From Chitinophagaceae bacterium (GTDB taxonomy: Bacteria > Bacteroidota > Bacteroidia > Chitinophagales > Chitinophagaceae), in NCBI GenBank assembly GCA_016702745.1, contig JADJDJ010000002.1:682001-746000 (forward strand): 64,000 nt of DNA. The letters run 5' to 3'. Below are positions 8,026 to 16,973 of this stretch, one piece after another. The notes under the pieces are model-generated. The model made no database searches. It was given only the letters and a program-made list of their open reading frames with translations, and was not told where the DNA came from. Numbering within the stretch: the stretch's first letter is position 1; each line of letters opens with the position of its first letter. A program made the position numbers and the translations under genes.

Positions 8026-8805
8026 TTATTCTGTTTCCGCGTTAATTGATATCTCCCAGTTGTAAGGAAGATATCGGATAGTTGGCCTGCTTCTATTTGG
8101 TATCAGCTGGTACTTCTCCAGCAGTTTGTATATTTTCTTTTTCCTGCCAAAATCACCGCGGAACCAGCTGAATAATACCGGCAACATAACCCGATTGGTC
8201 AGGCTATCATATGTTACTTCTGATTTCAAATAATTCCTGGTGGCTATTTCCAGTTGCCGGTCCAGCTGATCAGCTTTGTAGTAAGCAATGGGCGGACAAC
8301 TCTTCGCACCGCAATTGAGTGCAAAATGAATCCGGAAATCCCTTTGGCGCAACCGGAATCTTTTTTCAAATTTTCCCGGAAAAGGATTCCGTAGGTAACC
8401 CAGGCCCCATTTGATGGCGGAAGAACGAATGATGCCGTGTTCAATCCTGTCCAGACTGACCGGCTGACCAGCCACTATAAATTGCTTTGATCGGAAGAAT
8501 TTCCCCCTTTGCTGATACAAGGCCGGATTCCGCTGCAGCGCCATTTGGGTAAATCCATTATATATGTTCAGCCAGAAAGCCAGAGAGCTGTCCGGATCCT
8601 GCAGGGCTTTTTCCAGCAGCACCGGATCCAGCTCCTGCAGCATTTTTTCTGTTTCGGCTACTGGCTTGCCCGTACGGGTACCATAAAGTAACTGCTCAGC
8701 CAGCACAACAGGAGAGGGGATGCTGTCAACCAAAGGAGTTGCCTTTAGATTCAACATCGATAAAACCATTATCTGGAGAAACAGGGATTTAAAAAAAACA
8801 GTCAT
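8026..8805 (-). CDS. Secreted DUF547 protein
   Basis: The protein of about 259 residues has an N-terminal hydrophobic export signal (FFKSLFLQIMVLSMLNL) and the DUF547 hallmarks LAFWLNIYNGFTQMAL and FALNCGAKSCPPIAYY. These give an N-Y-N pattern and a C-x4-CPP pattern typical of this uncharacterised extracytoplasmic family. I chose Met 8805 over 8814 because it leaves a shorter n-region. The biochemical role of DUF547 is not known to me. It is divergent from pyrH. Confidence 0.85.
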   Translation of the reverse strand: MTVFFKSLFLQIMVLSMLNLKATPLVDSIPSPVVLAEQLLYGTRTGKPVAETEKMLQELDPVLLEKALQDPDSSLAFWLNIYNGFTQMALQRNPALYQQRGKFFRSKQFIVAGQPVSLDRIEHGIIRSSAIKWGLGYLRNPFPGKFEKRFRLRQRDFRIHFALNCGAKSCPPIAYYKADQLDRQLEIATRNYLKSEVTYDSLTNRVMLPVLFSWFRGDFGRKKKIYKLLEKYQLIPNRSRPTIRYLPYNWEISINAETE

Positions 8806-8929
8806 TGGATACAAGCTACATGTATTTACCTAAAAACATTTTTTTTGGATTGCAGTTTAAAATGATGCTTTATTGATTTCCGTATCTTCGCGGCACCGAG
8901 GGATTCCTTCGGCTGAAAACACTCCCCCC

Positions 8930-9643
8930 ATGTTACCAAAGTACAAACGCATCCTCCTCAAATTATCCGGCGAAGCATTAATGGGCGATAAAAGTTTTGG
9001 ATTTGATACCGATGTTATTGCACAATATGCTCATGATATCAAGTCAATCACCGAACTGGGCGTACAGGTAGCCGTGGTTATCGGAGGTGGTAATATTTAC
9101 AGGGGCATGAATGAGGCTGATACCGGTATCGAAAGGGCCCATGGTGATTATATGGGGATGCTGGCCACCGTGATCAACGGAATGGCAGTGCAGGCCGGAC
9201 TGGAAAAAGTGGGCATCTATACCCGCCTCCAGAGTGCCATCAAAATGGAACAGATTGCAGAACCTTATATCCGCCGCCGGGCCATTCGTCACCTGGAAAA
9301 GGGCCGGGTGGTGATCTTCGGTGCGGGAACCGGGAACCCCTATTTTACAACGGACACAGCCGGTTCACTCCGGGCCATTGAAATCAATGCCGATGTGATT
9401 CTCAAAGGCACCAGGGTAGATGGTATTTATACTGCCGACCCCGAAAAGGACCCCACAGCTACCAAATTCAATGTCATCAGTTTCCAGGAATGCCTGACCA
9501 ATAACCTCAGGGTCATGGACATGACTGCTTTTACCCTCTGTATGGAGAATAACCTCCCTATCATTGTCTTCAACATGAATAAGGAAGGAAATCTCCGCCG
9601 TGTGGTCACCGGAGAAAAAGTGGGAACCCTAGTCAGGGGATAA
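8930..9643 (+). CDS. pyrH: Uridylate kinase
   Basis: UMP kinase of the amino-acid-kinase fold: UMP + ATP to UDP + ADP, in pyrimidine synthesis. From Met 8930 the protein is 237 residues, the normal family length, with YKRILLKLSGEALMG (phosphate loop), VVIGGGNIYRG, MGMLATVINGMAVQ, FGAGTGNPYFTTDTA (signature) and LKGTRVDGIYTADP. The in-frame codons upstream of 8930 would add a 19-residue tail absent from the family, so I reject that start. A TATCTTCG element at 8883-8890, close to TAnnTTTG, may be the promoter. Confidence 0.97.
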   Translation: MLPKYKRILLKLSGEALMGDKSFGFDTDVIAQYAHDIKSITELGVQVAVVIGGGNIYRGMNEADTGIERAHGDYMGMLATVINGMAVQAGLEKVGIYTRLQSAIKMEQIAEPYIRRRAIRHLEKGRVVIFGAGTGNPYFTTDTAGSLRAIEINADVILKGTRVDGIYTADPEKDPTATKFNVISFQECLTNNLRVMDMTAFTLCMENNLPIIVFNMNKEGNLRRVVTGEKVGTLVRG

Positions 9644-9778
9644 TTACGAGGTATATTTCCTATTTCACAGTTTGCAGTAACTACTAACTTGCAGGGATAT
9701 CCATTATCCCCGCTTGTGAAAAACTATTAAGTAGATTTCACACATTTTTTAATAGTTTAACAACCAGACTTACTGTGT

Positions 9779-10805
9779 ATGGATAGCCAATTGAGCCTTT
9801 CCATTGTAGAAATTGTTGTGCTGATGCTGGGAGCCATCGTGCTCGGTGTCACCATTCACTTCTTTATTGCCAGTAAGCGCTCCTCCAGTCCAGTTCACCC
9901 GCAGCCATCAAACAATACCAGAAAGAAGCTGAAGACTGGAAGCTCCGTTATTTTAATGAGATCGAAATAAGGGAAAAAGAACTGGAACTTCTTCGCAAGA
10001 AACTCGCCGATTCCGAAGAGAATAATCATATCAATTCCATTGAAGCGGAAGAAACCCGGATCCGCAATAAAAAACTCCAGGCTGAACTGGAAACACTCCG
10101 GAATCAGCAACCTTTATCTGCGCCTGCCGCTACCGGGAAAGCCGGTTATATGGACCAGCTCTTTCAGGCCCAGAATAATCTGAAAGAATACAATGATAAA
10201 ATCAGTCTTCTCCTGGGTCAGATTGATATCATCAAAGAAGCCGAAGAACAGCAACAGGAGATCCTGAAAAGCAATGAGGCCCTCACCGGTGAAATAGATG
10301 AACTCCGCTTTAAACTCAGCCAGAAAGAAAAAGAGATCAACAGTGTCAGGCAGCAGCAGGAACTGACGGCGGAAATGAAGTCAGGACTGGAAAGCGCCTA
10401 TCTTGAATTCAATGGCTTGCAGGAAAAATTCAGAAACTGGAAAACCAGGTATCCAGTTCCCGCAAACTGAACCTGGAATTTGAAGACCTGAAAGAAGAAC
10501 ATATCCGGATGGTCAGGGATTATGAAGAACAGAAACATAAATACCAGGCCGCTACACAGGAAATACTGATTCTTCAATCTTCTCTGGATGAAACAGAGGA
10601 TAAACTAAGGGAATCCAATTTTCAGCGCCAGCAGCTGCAGAAAAAAGTAGCCTACCTGGAAGAACTGAATAATGATATGCAGTCCGTTGCCAATGCCAAT
10701 AAAAGCCTGGAAGGCCAGTTGAAAAGGATCGGTGAACTGGAAAGCATGCTGAATATCCTGGCAGAAGAAAAAAATGAACTGGCCAGGAAACAACAAAATG
10801 CCTGA
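9779..10805 (+). pseudogene. Membrane-anchored coiled-coil protein, two frameshifts
   Basis: Three overlapping frames form one protein of about 340 residues: a transmembrane helix (IVEIVVLMLGAIVLGVTIHF, residues 7-30) followed by a very long Glu/Lys/Gln-rich coiled coil. The first break lies between 9877 and 9900. The second is at an A5 run (10424-10428); one extra A restores LQEKIQKLENQVSSSRKLN. Both breaks are single-base losses, so this is probably an intact gene with consensus errors. I do not recognise the protein; the topology suggests an envelope or cell-shape scaffold, which is inference only. Confidence 0.65.
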
Positions 10806-10832
10806 GCCAGTCAAATTGATAAAAATCATCTC

Positions 10833-10857
10833 TAAAAGGCCTTTAAAGGCCTTTTGT
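10833..10857 (+). terminator. Terminator after coiled-coil gene
   Basis: AAAAGGCCTT and AAGGCCTTTT form a near-perfect hairpin with a three-base loop and end in a T-rich tail, about 30 bases after the coiled-coil gene's stop. Confidence 0.75.
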
Positions 10858-10859
10858 TA

Positions 10860-10891
10860 TTGGTAGCAGCTACCTCCTCCATTTATCTTTG
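10860..10891 (+). promoter_or_regulatory. Candidate promoter of pdxH
   Basis: TATCTTTG at 10884-10891 matches the Bacteroidota -7 consensus TAnnTTTG exactly, with TTG at 10860-10862 upstream (spacer 21 bases). The pdxH start codon follows 18 bases later. It lies directly after a terminator, which supports a separate transcription start. Confidence 0.6.
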
Positions 10892-10908
10892 CCTCAAAAC
10901 CTGAACCG

Positions 10909-11553
10909 ATGAAAGAAAATATTGCCGGTATTCGTAAGACTTACTCACGGAAAAAACTACTGGAAAAAAAAGCCGCCGCTGACCCGATTACCCAATTCGG
11001 TAAATGGTGGAAGCAGGCCCTGAAAGCAGGAATTGAAGAAGTAAATGCCATGACCCTTGCCACTGCTTCCGCTGATGGCATGCCAGCTGCAAGGATTGTA
11101 CTATTGAAAGATTTTGATCACAGGGGCTTTACCTTCTTTACTAATTATGCCAGCTTTAAAGGGCAGCAACTTATTGAAAACCCCAGGGCCTGTCTGGTAT
11201 TCTTCTGGAAAGAACTGGAAAGACAGGTACGTATTACCGGTCTGGTGGAGAAGCTGGAACCCGAAGCCAGCAGTGAGTATTTTAATTCCCGGCCCTGGGA
11301 AAGTCAGGTAGGGGCTCTCGTATCACCACAAAGCCAGATCATCAGCAACAGAGAATGGCTGGATGAAGAATATGCGCAAAAAATGAAGGCATTAAAAGGC
11401 CAAACCATTACCCGTCCTGATCATTGGGGGGGATACCGGGTAAAACCGGTAATGATAGAATTCTGGCAGGGTAGACCCGGCCGTTTACACGATCGACTTC
11501 AGTACAGTCTGCTGGATAGCGGTGATTGGAAACTGGAGCGACTGGCCCCATAA
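10909..11553 (+). CDS. pdxH: Pyridoxine/pyridoxamine 5'-phosphate oxidase
   Basis: FMN enzyme that oxidises pyridoxine or pyridoxamine 5'-phosphate to pyridoxal 5'-phosphate. The 214-residue protein has the family's length and motifs: KWWKQALKAG, ARIVLLKDFDHRGFTFFTNY (FMN phosphate contacts), ERQVRITG, SRPWESQVGALVSPQSQ and the C-terminal signature IEFWQGRPGRLHDR. It is a stand-alone gene between a terminator and a repeat region, with its own candidate promoter. Confidence 0.97.
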   Translation: MKENIAGIRKTYSRKKLLEKKAAADPITQFGKWWKQALKAGIEEVNAMTLATASADGMPAARIVLLKDFDHRGFTFFTNYASFKGQQLIENPRACLVFFWKELERQVRITGLVEKLEPEASSEYFNSRPWESQVGALVSPQSQIISNREWLDEEYAQKMKALKGQTITRPDHWGGYRVKPVMIEFWQGRPGRLHDRLQYSLLDSGDWKLERLAP

Positions 11554-11574
11554 AAATCAAGTTTTCAAAAGAGA

Positions 11575-11900
11575 GGTTTTGCCACCCGCAGGGTCCTGTG
11601 GACGAAGACTCAAAGACACAAAGAAGTGAGTCAAAAATTCTATTCGTGAATTCGTGGCGAAAAATAAAAGCCACTAATTCACGAATAAAGCCAATGATTT
11701 GAATCAGAATTTTTCTTCGTGTATTCGTGGCAAAAGACATATGCCACCCGCAGGGTCCTGTGGACAAAGGCTCAAAGACACAAAGAATTAATTCAGCGTA
11801 TCTATTAGTGAATTCGTGGCGAAAATAAAAGCCACTAATTCACGAATAAGTTTAAAGAGTTGATTCAGAAAGTTTCTTCATGTAATCGTGGCAATAAAAA
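11575..11900. repeat. Two tandem ~162-bp repeats with long hairpins
   Basis: GCCACCCGCAGGGTCCTGTG occurs at 11581 and again at 11743. The following ATTCGTGAATTCGTGGC...GCCACTAATTCACGAAT segment recurs with the same 162-base offset. In each unit the latter forms an inverted repeat of 17-18 bases with one or two mismatches and a loop of about 10 bases. The block fills the gap between pdxH and the convergent small ribosomal gene. I see no coding potential. Confidence 0.8.
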
Positions 11901-11927
11901 ATTACGGTCTCAGCTATTCGAAACAGC

Positions 11928-12041
11928 TCAGGCTTTCTTCGCTGCTTTCTTCTTTACAGCAGCTTTCTTCGCCGGACGGCTTTTTCCAAAAGATCCTTTG
12001 AAGCGTTTGCCCTTGGCAGTTTTCTTATCTCCTCTTCCCAT
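11928..12041 (-). CDS. THX-family 30S ribosomal protein
   Basis: A 37-residue, very basic open frame reading MGRGDKKTAKGKRFKGSFGK and then a Lys/Ala-rich tail. The GxGDKKTxxGKxxxGSxGKSRP pattern is that of the small 30S protein THX (Thx/bTHX) that binds 16S rRNA in the head of the small subunit. It is shorter than usual ORF cut-offs. The ATG at 12041 follows an A-rich leader, and the stop is TGA at 11928-11930. It lies next to the HU gene but beyond its terminator, so it is probably transcribed separately. Confidence 0.85.
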   Translation of the reverse strand: MGRGDKKTAKGKRFKGSFGKSRPAKKAAVKKKAAKKA

Positions 12042-12064
12042 TTTAATTGATTTTATTTCGGGTT

Positions 12065-12098
12065 AAAAAAAAGCTCCGGCATATAAAAGCAGGAGCTT
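12065..12098 (-). terminator. Terminator after the HU gene
   Basis: On the minus strand, AAGCTCCTG pairs with GGAGCTT across a loop and is followed by a run of eight T residues. It lies 20-50 bases past the HU stop and ends that transcript. Confidence 0.88.
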
Positions 12099-12120
12099 GT
12101 TATACAGCAGGTAGTATCGG

Positions 12121-12390
12121 TTACAATTTGGCTGCAAGTTCCTTCCCCGCTTTGAAACGAGCAACTTTTCTTGCTTTAATCGTGATTTCAGCTCCGGTTT
12201 GCGGGTTACGTCCTTTACGGGCCTTTCTTTTAGAGATCAGAAAGGTACCAAAACCAACCAGGGTTACCTTTCCTCCAGCTTTCAAAGTTTTGGTTACTGC
12301 TTCAATAAATGAATCCAATGCTTCATTAGCCTGTGTTTTAGTGCTCCCGGTATCATCAGATATTTTATTAATCAGATCGGCCTTATTCAT
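12121..12390 (-). CDS. HU-family DNA-binding protein
   Basis: Histone-like nucleoid protein that dimerises and bends DNA. From Met 12390 (MNKADLINKISDDTG) the protein is 89 residues, the usual HU length. It has the helix pair ALDSFIEAVTKTLKAG, the strand GGKVTLVGFGTFLI and the DNA-arm signature RKGRNPQTGAEI with its intercalating Pro. The C-terminus is FKAGKELAAKL. The frame continues upstream of 12390, but an extra ten residues would be atypical. A strong terminator follows. Confidence 0.96.
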   Translation of the reverse strand: MNKADLINKISDDTGSTKTQANEALDSFIEAVTKTLKAGGKVTLVGFGTFLISKRKARKGRNPQTGAEITIKARKVARFKAGKELAAKL

Positions 12391-12565
12391 CTTTGTCTTT
12401 TTTGGTTTGCAACCCGGCAAATTTAGACGGTTTTTGACAGCAGCAAAAAAATGTTGGATTAAATATTAAAAAAAGTCCATCCGGTAAAATCCGCAACTGG
12501 CAAGGGTTTTAGCCCATTTGTGTCAGCAGGTAAAATTCCCGGTACCCTCATTTTCTTTTGCACAC

Positions 12566-12871
12566 TCAATGCACAATCTCCATCACGGAACGAAAAGCCA
12601 CAAATTTATCCCCCCATTTTTCCGTGCTCTTATTCCGCATCCCCGTCGAATATTCTTTTATGTACCTGTTATACAAAGCTTTGCTGTTGGCATGGTACTG
12701 AACGGCATAGGTAATTCCGTCCGATTCATCCACTTCCAGCAGCCGGAGGATCCTGGCATCGGTAAAACATTCCGTGGCAATGATGTCAGGAATATGTTCC
12801 TGCTGTAACCAGCTCAGCCAGGCATCAGCAATGGAATAATCCACTTTTACAGTGACATTATATATGATCAT
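12566..12871 (-). CDS. DUF4286 family protein
   Basis: The 101-residue protein reads IIYNVTVKVDYSIADAWLSW, then HIPDIIATECFTDARILRLL and DGITYAVQYHANSKALYNRY. This matches the Bacteroidota family DUF4286, a small cytoplasmic protein with a ferredoxin-like (dimeric alpha/beta barrel) look. No function is known. It begins three bases after the stop of the exonuclease gene, so both are on one message. Confidence 0.85.
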   Translation of the reverse strand: MIIYNVTVKVDYSIADAWLSWLQQEHIPDIIATECFTDARILRLLEVDESDGITYAVQYHANSKALYNRYIKEYSTGMRNKSTEKWGDKFVAFRSVMEIVH

Positions 12872-12874
12872 GTG

Positions 12875-13642
12875 TTAGCTTTTAACCTCAACATAAACCG
12901 GGCAGTGATCACTATGCTTTACATCCGGGTAAATTTCAGCGTCTTTCAGTTGTTTTTTCAAAGGTTCTGTAACGGTGATATAATCGATCCGCCAGCCTTT
13001 ATTGTTCAGCCTCACCGAAGGAAAGCGCTGACTCCACCAGCTATAACGATGGGGTTCTGGATGAAATTCACGAAAAGTATCAATCCAGCCACTTTTCAGG
13101 AACGCTGTCATCCATTCCCTTTCGGCCGGTAAAAAACCGGATGAGTTTTTATTTCCCTTCGGATCATGAATATCAATTTCCTGGTGGGCAATATTGTAAT
13201 CCCCGCAAAGAACCAGTTTGGGATATTTCTTCTTTAGTTTATTGAGGTATTTGAAAAAATCATCCAGCCATACATATTTGAAGGACTGCCGTTCATCTCC
13301 GCTGGTGCCGCTGGGAAAATAGGCATTGATCACCCGGATATCTCCAAAATCCACCTGTACCACCCGGCCTTCATCATCCGTACCCGGAAAACCGCAACCA
13401 TATTCTACTTTATCTGCTTTGATTTTGGAAAAGATCGCCACTCCACTGTATCCTTTTTTTTGCGCACTGAACCAGTAATGATGAAATCCCAGTGCTTCCA
13501 GGGCTTTCAGGTCCACATCACCCTGCACGGCCTTGGTTTCCTGCACACATATCACATCGGCAGGATCAGTTTTGAGCCAGTCAATGAATCCTTTTTTAAT
13601 GGCGGCCCTGATGCCATTCACATTATAAGAGATGATCCGCAT
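12875..13642 (-). CDS. xth: Exodeoxyribonuclease III
   Basis: AP endonuclease / 3'-5' exonuclease of base-excision repair. The 255-residue protein has all family motifs: RIISYNVNGIRAA, ICVQETKA (metal-binding Glu), LVLCGDYNIAH (catalytic Asp/Asn), WRIDYITVTEPL and KHSDHCPVYVEV (catalytic Asp-His). Length is normal. It is divergent from the LOG-family gene; the DUF4286 gene follows in the same operon. Confidence 0.96.
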   Translation of the reverse strand: MRIISYNVNGIRAAIKKGFIDWLKTDPADVICVQETKAVQGDVDLKALEALGFHHYWFSAQKKGYSGVAIFSKIKADKVEYGCGFPGTDDEGRVVQVDFGDIRVINAYFPSGTSGDERQSFKYVWLDDFFKYLNKLKKKYPKLVLCGDYNIAHQEIDIHDPKGNKNSSGFLPAEREWMTAFLKSGWIDTFREFHPEPHRYSWWSQRFPSVRLNNKGWRIDYITVTEPLKKQLKDAEIYPDVKHSDHCPVYVEVKS

Positions 13643-13662
13643 GGTCAGTTGGTTTTCGAATA

Positions 13663-13692
13663 AAAAAACACCCCTTTATCGAAGACGGGGTT
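13663..13692. other. Hairpin with T/A-rich flanks in the xth-LOG gap
   Basis: AAACACCCC and GGGGTTT form a stem across the loop TTTATCGAAGAC, with A residues at 13663-13669. On the minus strand this is a stem followed by Ts, like a terminator. But it lies upstream of xth, so it is more likely part of the divergent promoter region or a terminator for antisense transcripts. Confidence 0.4.
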
Positions 13693-13730
13693 TAATAATG
13701 AGTAAATTGTCTGGCAATTTAGTTATTAGT

Positions 13731-14477
13731 ATGGAAGCAGCATCAAAAAACAAGAACAGACCGATCATACCGCATAAAGAACATGTGTACCTCGATGGAC
13801 CCAAGAGCAGGGGCTATGAACTGGGCTTTGCCTGGCGGGTTTTCTGGCAATTTATCAAGGGGTTCAGGAACCTGCATTTTATCGGGCCCTGTATAACGGT
13901 CTTTGGTTCAGCAAGGTTTAAAGAAGACCATCTCTTTTATCAGCAGGCCAGGGAATTTGGAAAAAGAATCGCCGAATCCGGGTTTACAACCATGACGGGT
14001 GGCAGTCCCGGTATTATGGAAGCTGTCAATCGCGGAGCATTTGAAAACGGATGCCGTTCCGTGGGTTGCAATATCATGCTGCCTTTTGAACAAAAGGAGA
14101 ACCCCTATCTGCATAGGTCAGTCACTTTTGAGCATTTTTTTGTCAGAAAAGTTCTGCTTGTTAAGTATTCCTATGCTTTTGTGATCATGCCCGGAGGTTT
14201 TGGCACCATGGATGAATTATTCGAAACCCTTACCCTGGTACAAACCAAAACCATCAGTCGTTTCCCCATTGTGCTTTTTGGAACAGAATATTATCAGTCT
14301 TTAAAAGAATGTATCGAAGAATGGGCCGCCCGGGGTACCATTTCCCGGGAAGACCTGGACCTGGTGCTGATCACCGATAATGTGGATGAGGCCATGGAAC
14401 ATATCAATCATTATATCACGACCAATTATAAAGTCAGACCCCGGAAACGTTTGTGGTGGTTATTTGAAAAGCGATAG
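13731..14477 (+). CDS. LOG-family protein (TIGR00730-type Rossmann fold)
   Basis: Predicted nucleotide 5'-monophosphate phosphoribohydrolase of the lysine decarboxylase-like/LOG family. Motifs are TMTGGSPGIMEAVNRGAF and the signature MPGGFGTMDELFETLTLVQT, which includes the PGGxGTxxE motif. It has an extra N-terminal basic extension and a long C-terminus, as in the longer bacterial members. I place the start at 13731; 13698 (MSKLSG) is also possible, while anything earlier would overlap the divergent xth gene. Activity on cytokinin-like nucleotides is known only for some members. Confidence 0.88.
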   Translation: MEAASKNKNRPIIPHKEHVYLDGPKSRGYELGFAWRVFWQFIKGFRNLHFIGPCITVFGSARFKEDHLFYQQAREFGKRIAESGFTTMTGGSPGIMEAVNRGAFENGCRSVGCNIMLPFEQKENPYLHRSVTFEHFFVRKVLLVKYSYAFVIMPGGFGTMDELFETLTLVQTKTISRFPIVLFGTEYYQSLKECIEEWAARGTISREDLDLVLITDNVDEAMEHINHYITTNYKVRPRKRLWWLFEKR

Positions 14478-14513
14478 CTGATCAAACAAAACTAATTTTA
14501 CAAAAAAATCACA

Positions 14514-16709
14514 ATGATTAGCAGGATTCTTACCCTCGTCAGTGGCTGCCTGCTGTATCTGCATAGCGGAGCACAGATAGCCGGTACCGTATCATCACCC
14601 GATAACAGAATTATTTGCCGGATTGAATCCACAGGCAAAAGCAGCGCCGGTGATATGCTCGGCTTTGCTGCGGACTTTAATGGCCGGCCCTTTTTACTTT
14701 CGACAGCCGGCAAACCAGGTATCGGTTTCCGCTTGCAAAACCCGGCGATCAGCTTAGAAAGATTCAGGGTGATTGGCAGCAATCTGCAAACAACAGATAA
14801 TACCTGGACTCCCGTATGGGGAGAACAAAAACAAATCCGGAATCATTATAATCAACTCACCCTTCAACTAAAGGATAGCAATAATATTTTATTGAACCTG
14901 ATTGTTCGGGTATTCAACGACGGTTTTGGTTTCCGCTATGAATTTCCGGAACAAGCCGGTCTCAACCATTTTATTATTGCTGATGAACTGAGCCGCTTCC
15001 GGATGACAGGTGATCATAAGACTTTCTGGATTCCCGGTGACTATGACACCAATGAATATGGCTATTACACCAGTAAACTGAGTGAAGTGGATGCCAGTGG
15101 TGGTGGGATGGCACAGGAAATACATGCCAAGACTTTTTTTGATAAGAACGCCGTACAAACACCACTAATGATGAAAACCGGCGATGGACTTTATATCAAT
15201 ATCCATGAAGCTGCCCTTGTGAATTATCCGGCCATGAACCTGGTACTGGATAAATCCAATTTCAGTTTTCAGTCGCACCTGGTTCCGGATGCCGTTGGCA
15301 ATAAAGCCTACCTGCGTACACCGGCCAAATCACCCTGGCGGACTTTTGTAGTGAGTGATAAGGCGACGGATATCCTTGCATCTAAAATGATTTTAAATCT
15401 GAATGAACCTGGCAAACTCACTGATGTATCCTGGATCAAACCGGTGAAATATGTAGGCATCTGGTGGGAAATGCATGTGGGCAAGAGCAGCTGGGATTAT
15501 AGTGGCGGACAGGTAGGCAGTCAGCAGGCCACCCGTGTACCACATGGTGCCAATACAGCTAATGTAAAAAAGTATATTGATTTTGCGGCCAAGCATGGAT
15601 TTGATGGGGTACTGGTGGAAGGATGGAATACCGGATGGGAAGACTGGTTCGGTCAATGGAAAGAAGATGTTTTTGATTTTGTAACGCCTTATCCCGATTT
15701 CAACGTAAAAGAATTGCAGGCATACGCCGCATCAAAGGGTGTGAAGATCATCATGCACCACGAAACATCCGGATCCGTTACCAATTATGAAAGATGGATG
15801 GATACGGCCTATCGTTTCATGAAACAACATGGCTATGATGCGGTGAAAACAGGTTACGTGGGAAGGATCATTCCAAGAGGTGAGCACCACGATGGTCAAT
15901 GGATGGTCAATCATTATGAAAGAGTGGCTGCAAAGACAGGCGCCTATCAGATTATGCTGGATGCACATGAGCCTGTAAGGCCAACAGGTCTGCATCGCAC
16001 TTATCCCAACTGGCTGGCTTGCGAAGCCGCCAGGGGCAATGAATTCAATGCCTGGAGCGCGGGCAATATGCCGGATCATGAAACCATTCTGCCCTTTACT
16101 AGATTGATGGGTGGCCCCATGGATTATACGCCGGGTATTTTCAAAATCAAAATGAACTATTATAACCCGGAGAAAAAGGAACAGGTACATACCACACTGG
16201 CCAAACAACTGGCCCTGTATGTCACCATGTACAGCCCGCTGCAAATGGCGGCCGATCTGCCGGAGAACTATGAACAAAAACCCGATGCCTTCCAGTTTAT
16301 CAAGGATGTGGCAGTAGATTGGGATGAGACAAAAATTCTCGATGCCGAACCCGGTGATTATATTATGATTGCAAGGAAGGCGAAGAATAAAAACGACTGG
16401 TTCCTCGGTGCCATTACTGATGAGCAGGAAAGAACGATCAGCATCAAACCCGGGGAGTTTTTGGATAATACAAAGTCTTATGTGCTGACGATCTATCGCG
16501 ACGGTCCCAATGCACACTGGCAGAATAATCCGGAAGACTATGTGATTGAGAAAAAAGTCATCCTGCCCGGAACAGCCCAGCCATTCGATATCAAACTGGC
16601 AGCCGGCGGGGGATGTGCCATCAGTTGTGCGGCGGTATCAAGAGAAGACGCTTCCCGTTTATTGAAATCAATCAAAGATCTTTTTAAAAAGAAACCAACA
16701 AAAAACTAA
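14514..16709 (+). CDS. Glycoside hydrolase family 97
   Basis: The 731-residue secreted enzyme (signal peptide ISRILTLVSGCLLYLHSGAQ) is of the SusB / alpha-glucosidase-galactosidase type. It has the GH97 N-domain (RDGFGFRYEF-like NDGFGFRYEFPEQ) and catalytic barrel motifs KYVGIWWEMHVGKSSW, FDGVLVEGWNTGWEDWFG, GVKIIMHHETSG and LACEAARGNEFNAW, where family catalytic Glu residues lie. The C-domain is beta-rich. Calcium-dependent retaining or inverting activity on alpha-glucosides or galactosides is known for the family. It starts an operon with a SemiSWEET and a HAD phosphatase; spacing to the next start is 2 bases. Confidence 0.95.
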   Translation: MISRILTLVSGCLLYLHSGAQIAGTVSSPDNRIICRIESTGKSSAGDMLGFAADFNGRPFLLSTAGKPGIGFRLQNPAISLERFRVIGSNLQTTDNTWTPVWGEQKQIRNHYNQLTLQLKDSNNILLNLIVRVFNDGFGFRYEFPEQAGLNHFIIADELSRFRMTGDHKTFWIPGDYDTNEYGYYTSKLSEVDASGGGMAQEIHAKTFFDKNAVQTPLMMKTGDGLYINIHEAALVNYPAMNLVLDKSNFSFQSHLVPDAVGNKAYLRTPAKSPWRTFVVSDKATDILASKMILNLNEPGKLTDVSWIKPVKYVGIWWEMHVGKSSWDYSGGQVGSQQATRVPHGANTANVKKYIDFAAKHGFDGVLVEGWNTGWEDWFGQWKEDVFDFVTPYPDFNVKELQAYAASKGVKIIMHHETSGSVTNYERWMDTAYRFMKQHGYDAVKTGYVGRIIPRGEHHDGQWMVNHYERVAAKTGAYQIMLDAHEPVRPTGLHRTYPNWLACEAARGNEFNAWSAGNMPDHETILPFTRLMGGPMDYTPGIFKIKMNYYNPEKKEQVHTTLAKQLALYVTMYSPLQMAADLPENYEQKPDAFQFIKDVAVDWDETKILDAEPGDYIMIARKAKNKNDWFLGAITDEQERTISIKPGEFLDNTKSYVLTIYRDGPNAHWQNNPEDYVIEKKVILPGTAQPFDIKLAAGGGCAISCAAVSREDASRLLKSIKDLFKKKPTKN

Positions 16710-16711
16710 AT

Positions 16712-16972
16712 ATGAGTTCAGCAGATATCCTCGGGTATGCGGCCGGTGCATTAACGGCCTTTACCTTTCTTCCACAGGTGATCAAAACATGGAAATCCAA
16801 ATCAGCCAAGGATATTTCCCTGAATATGTTCATCATTGCTTTTGTGAATGAAATCATGTGGCTGGTCTATGGATTTATGCTGGACAATTGGGTGATCATT
16901 CTTACCAATGCTGTGATGCTGGGGATGTCGGGTTTTATGATTGCCCTCAAACTAAAATACAATCATCAATAG
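16712..16972 (+). CDS. SemiSWEET sugar transporter
   Basis: The 86-residue protein has three transmembrane helices (MtN3/PQ-loop fold), with the PQ motif in FTFLPQVIKTWKSKSAKDIS, then NEIMWLVYGFM and ILTNAVMLGMSGFMIALKL. SemiSWEETs dimerise to form a facilitative sugar pore in the inner membrane. It sits 2 bases after the GH97 gene and 1 base before the HAD gene. A role in moving the sugar freed by GH97 is likely. Confidence 0.93.
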   Translation: MSSADILGYAAGALTAFTFLPQVIKTWKSKSAKDISLNMFIIAFVNEIMWLVYGFMLDNWVIILTNAVMLGMSGFMIALKLKYNHQ

Positions 16973-16973
16973 C

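Noticed and set aside
11575..11900. Possible CRISPR or integron attC sites
   Set aside because: Only two units of about 162 bases with internal hairpins, no spacers, no integrase and no flanking cassettes.
15732..16517. Minus-strand frame opposite GH97
   Set aside because: Antisense shadow; no signal or motif, while the GH97 frame is complete.
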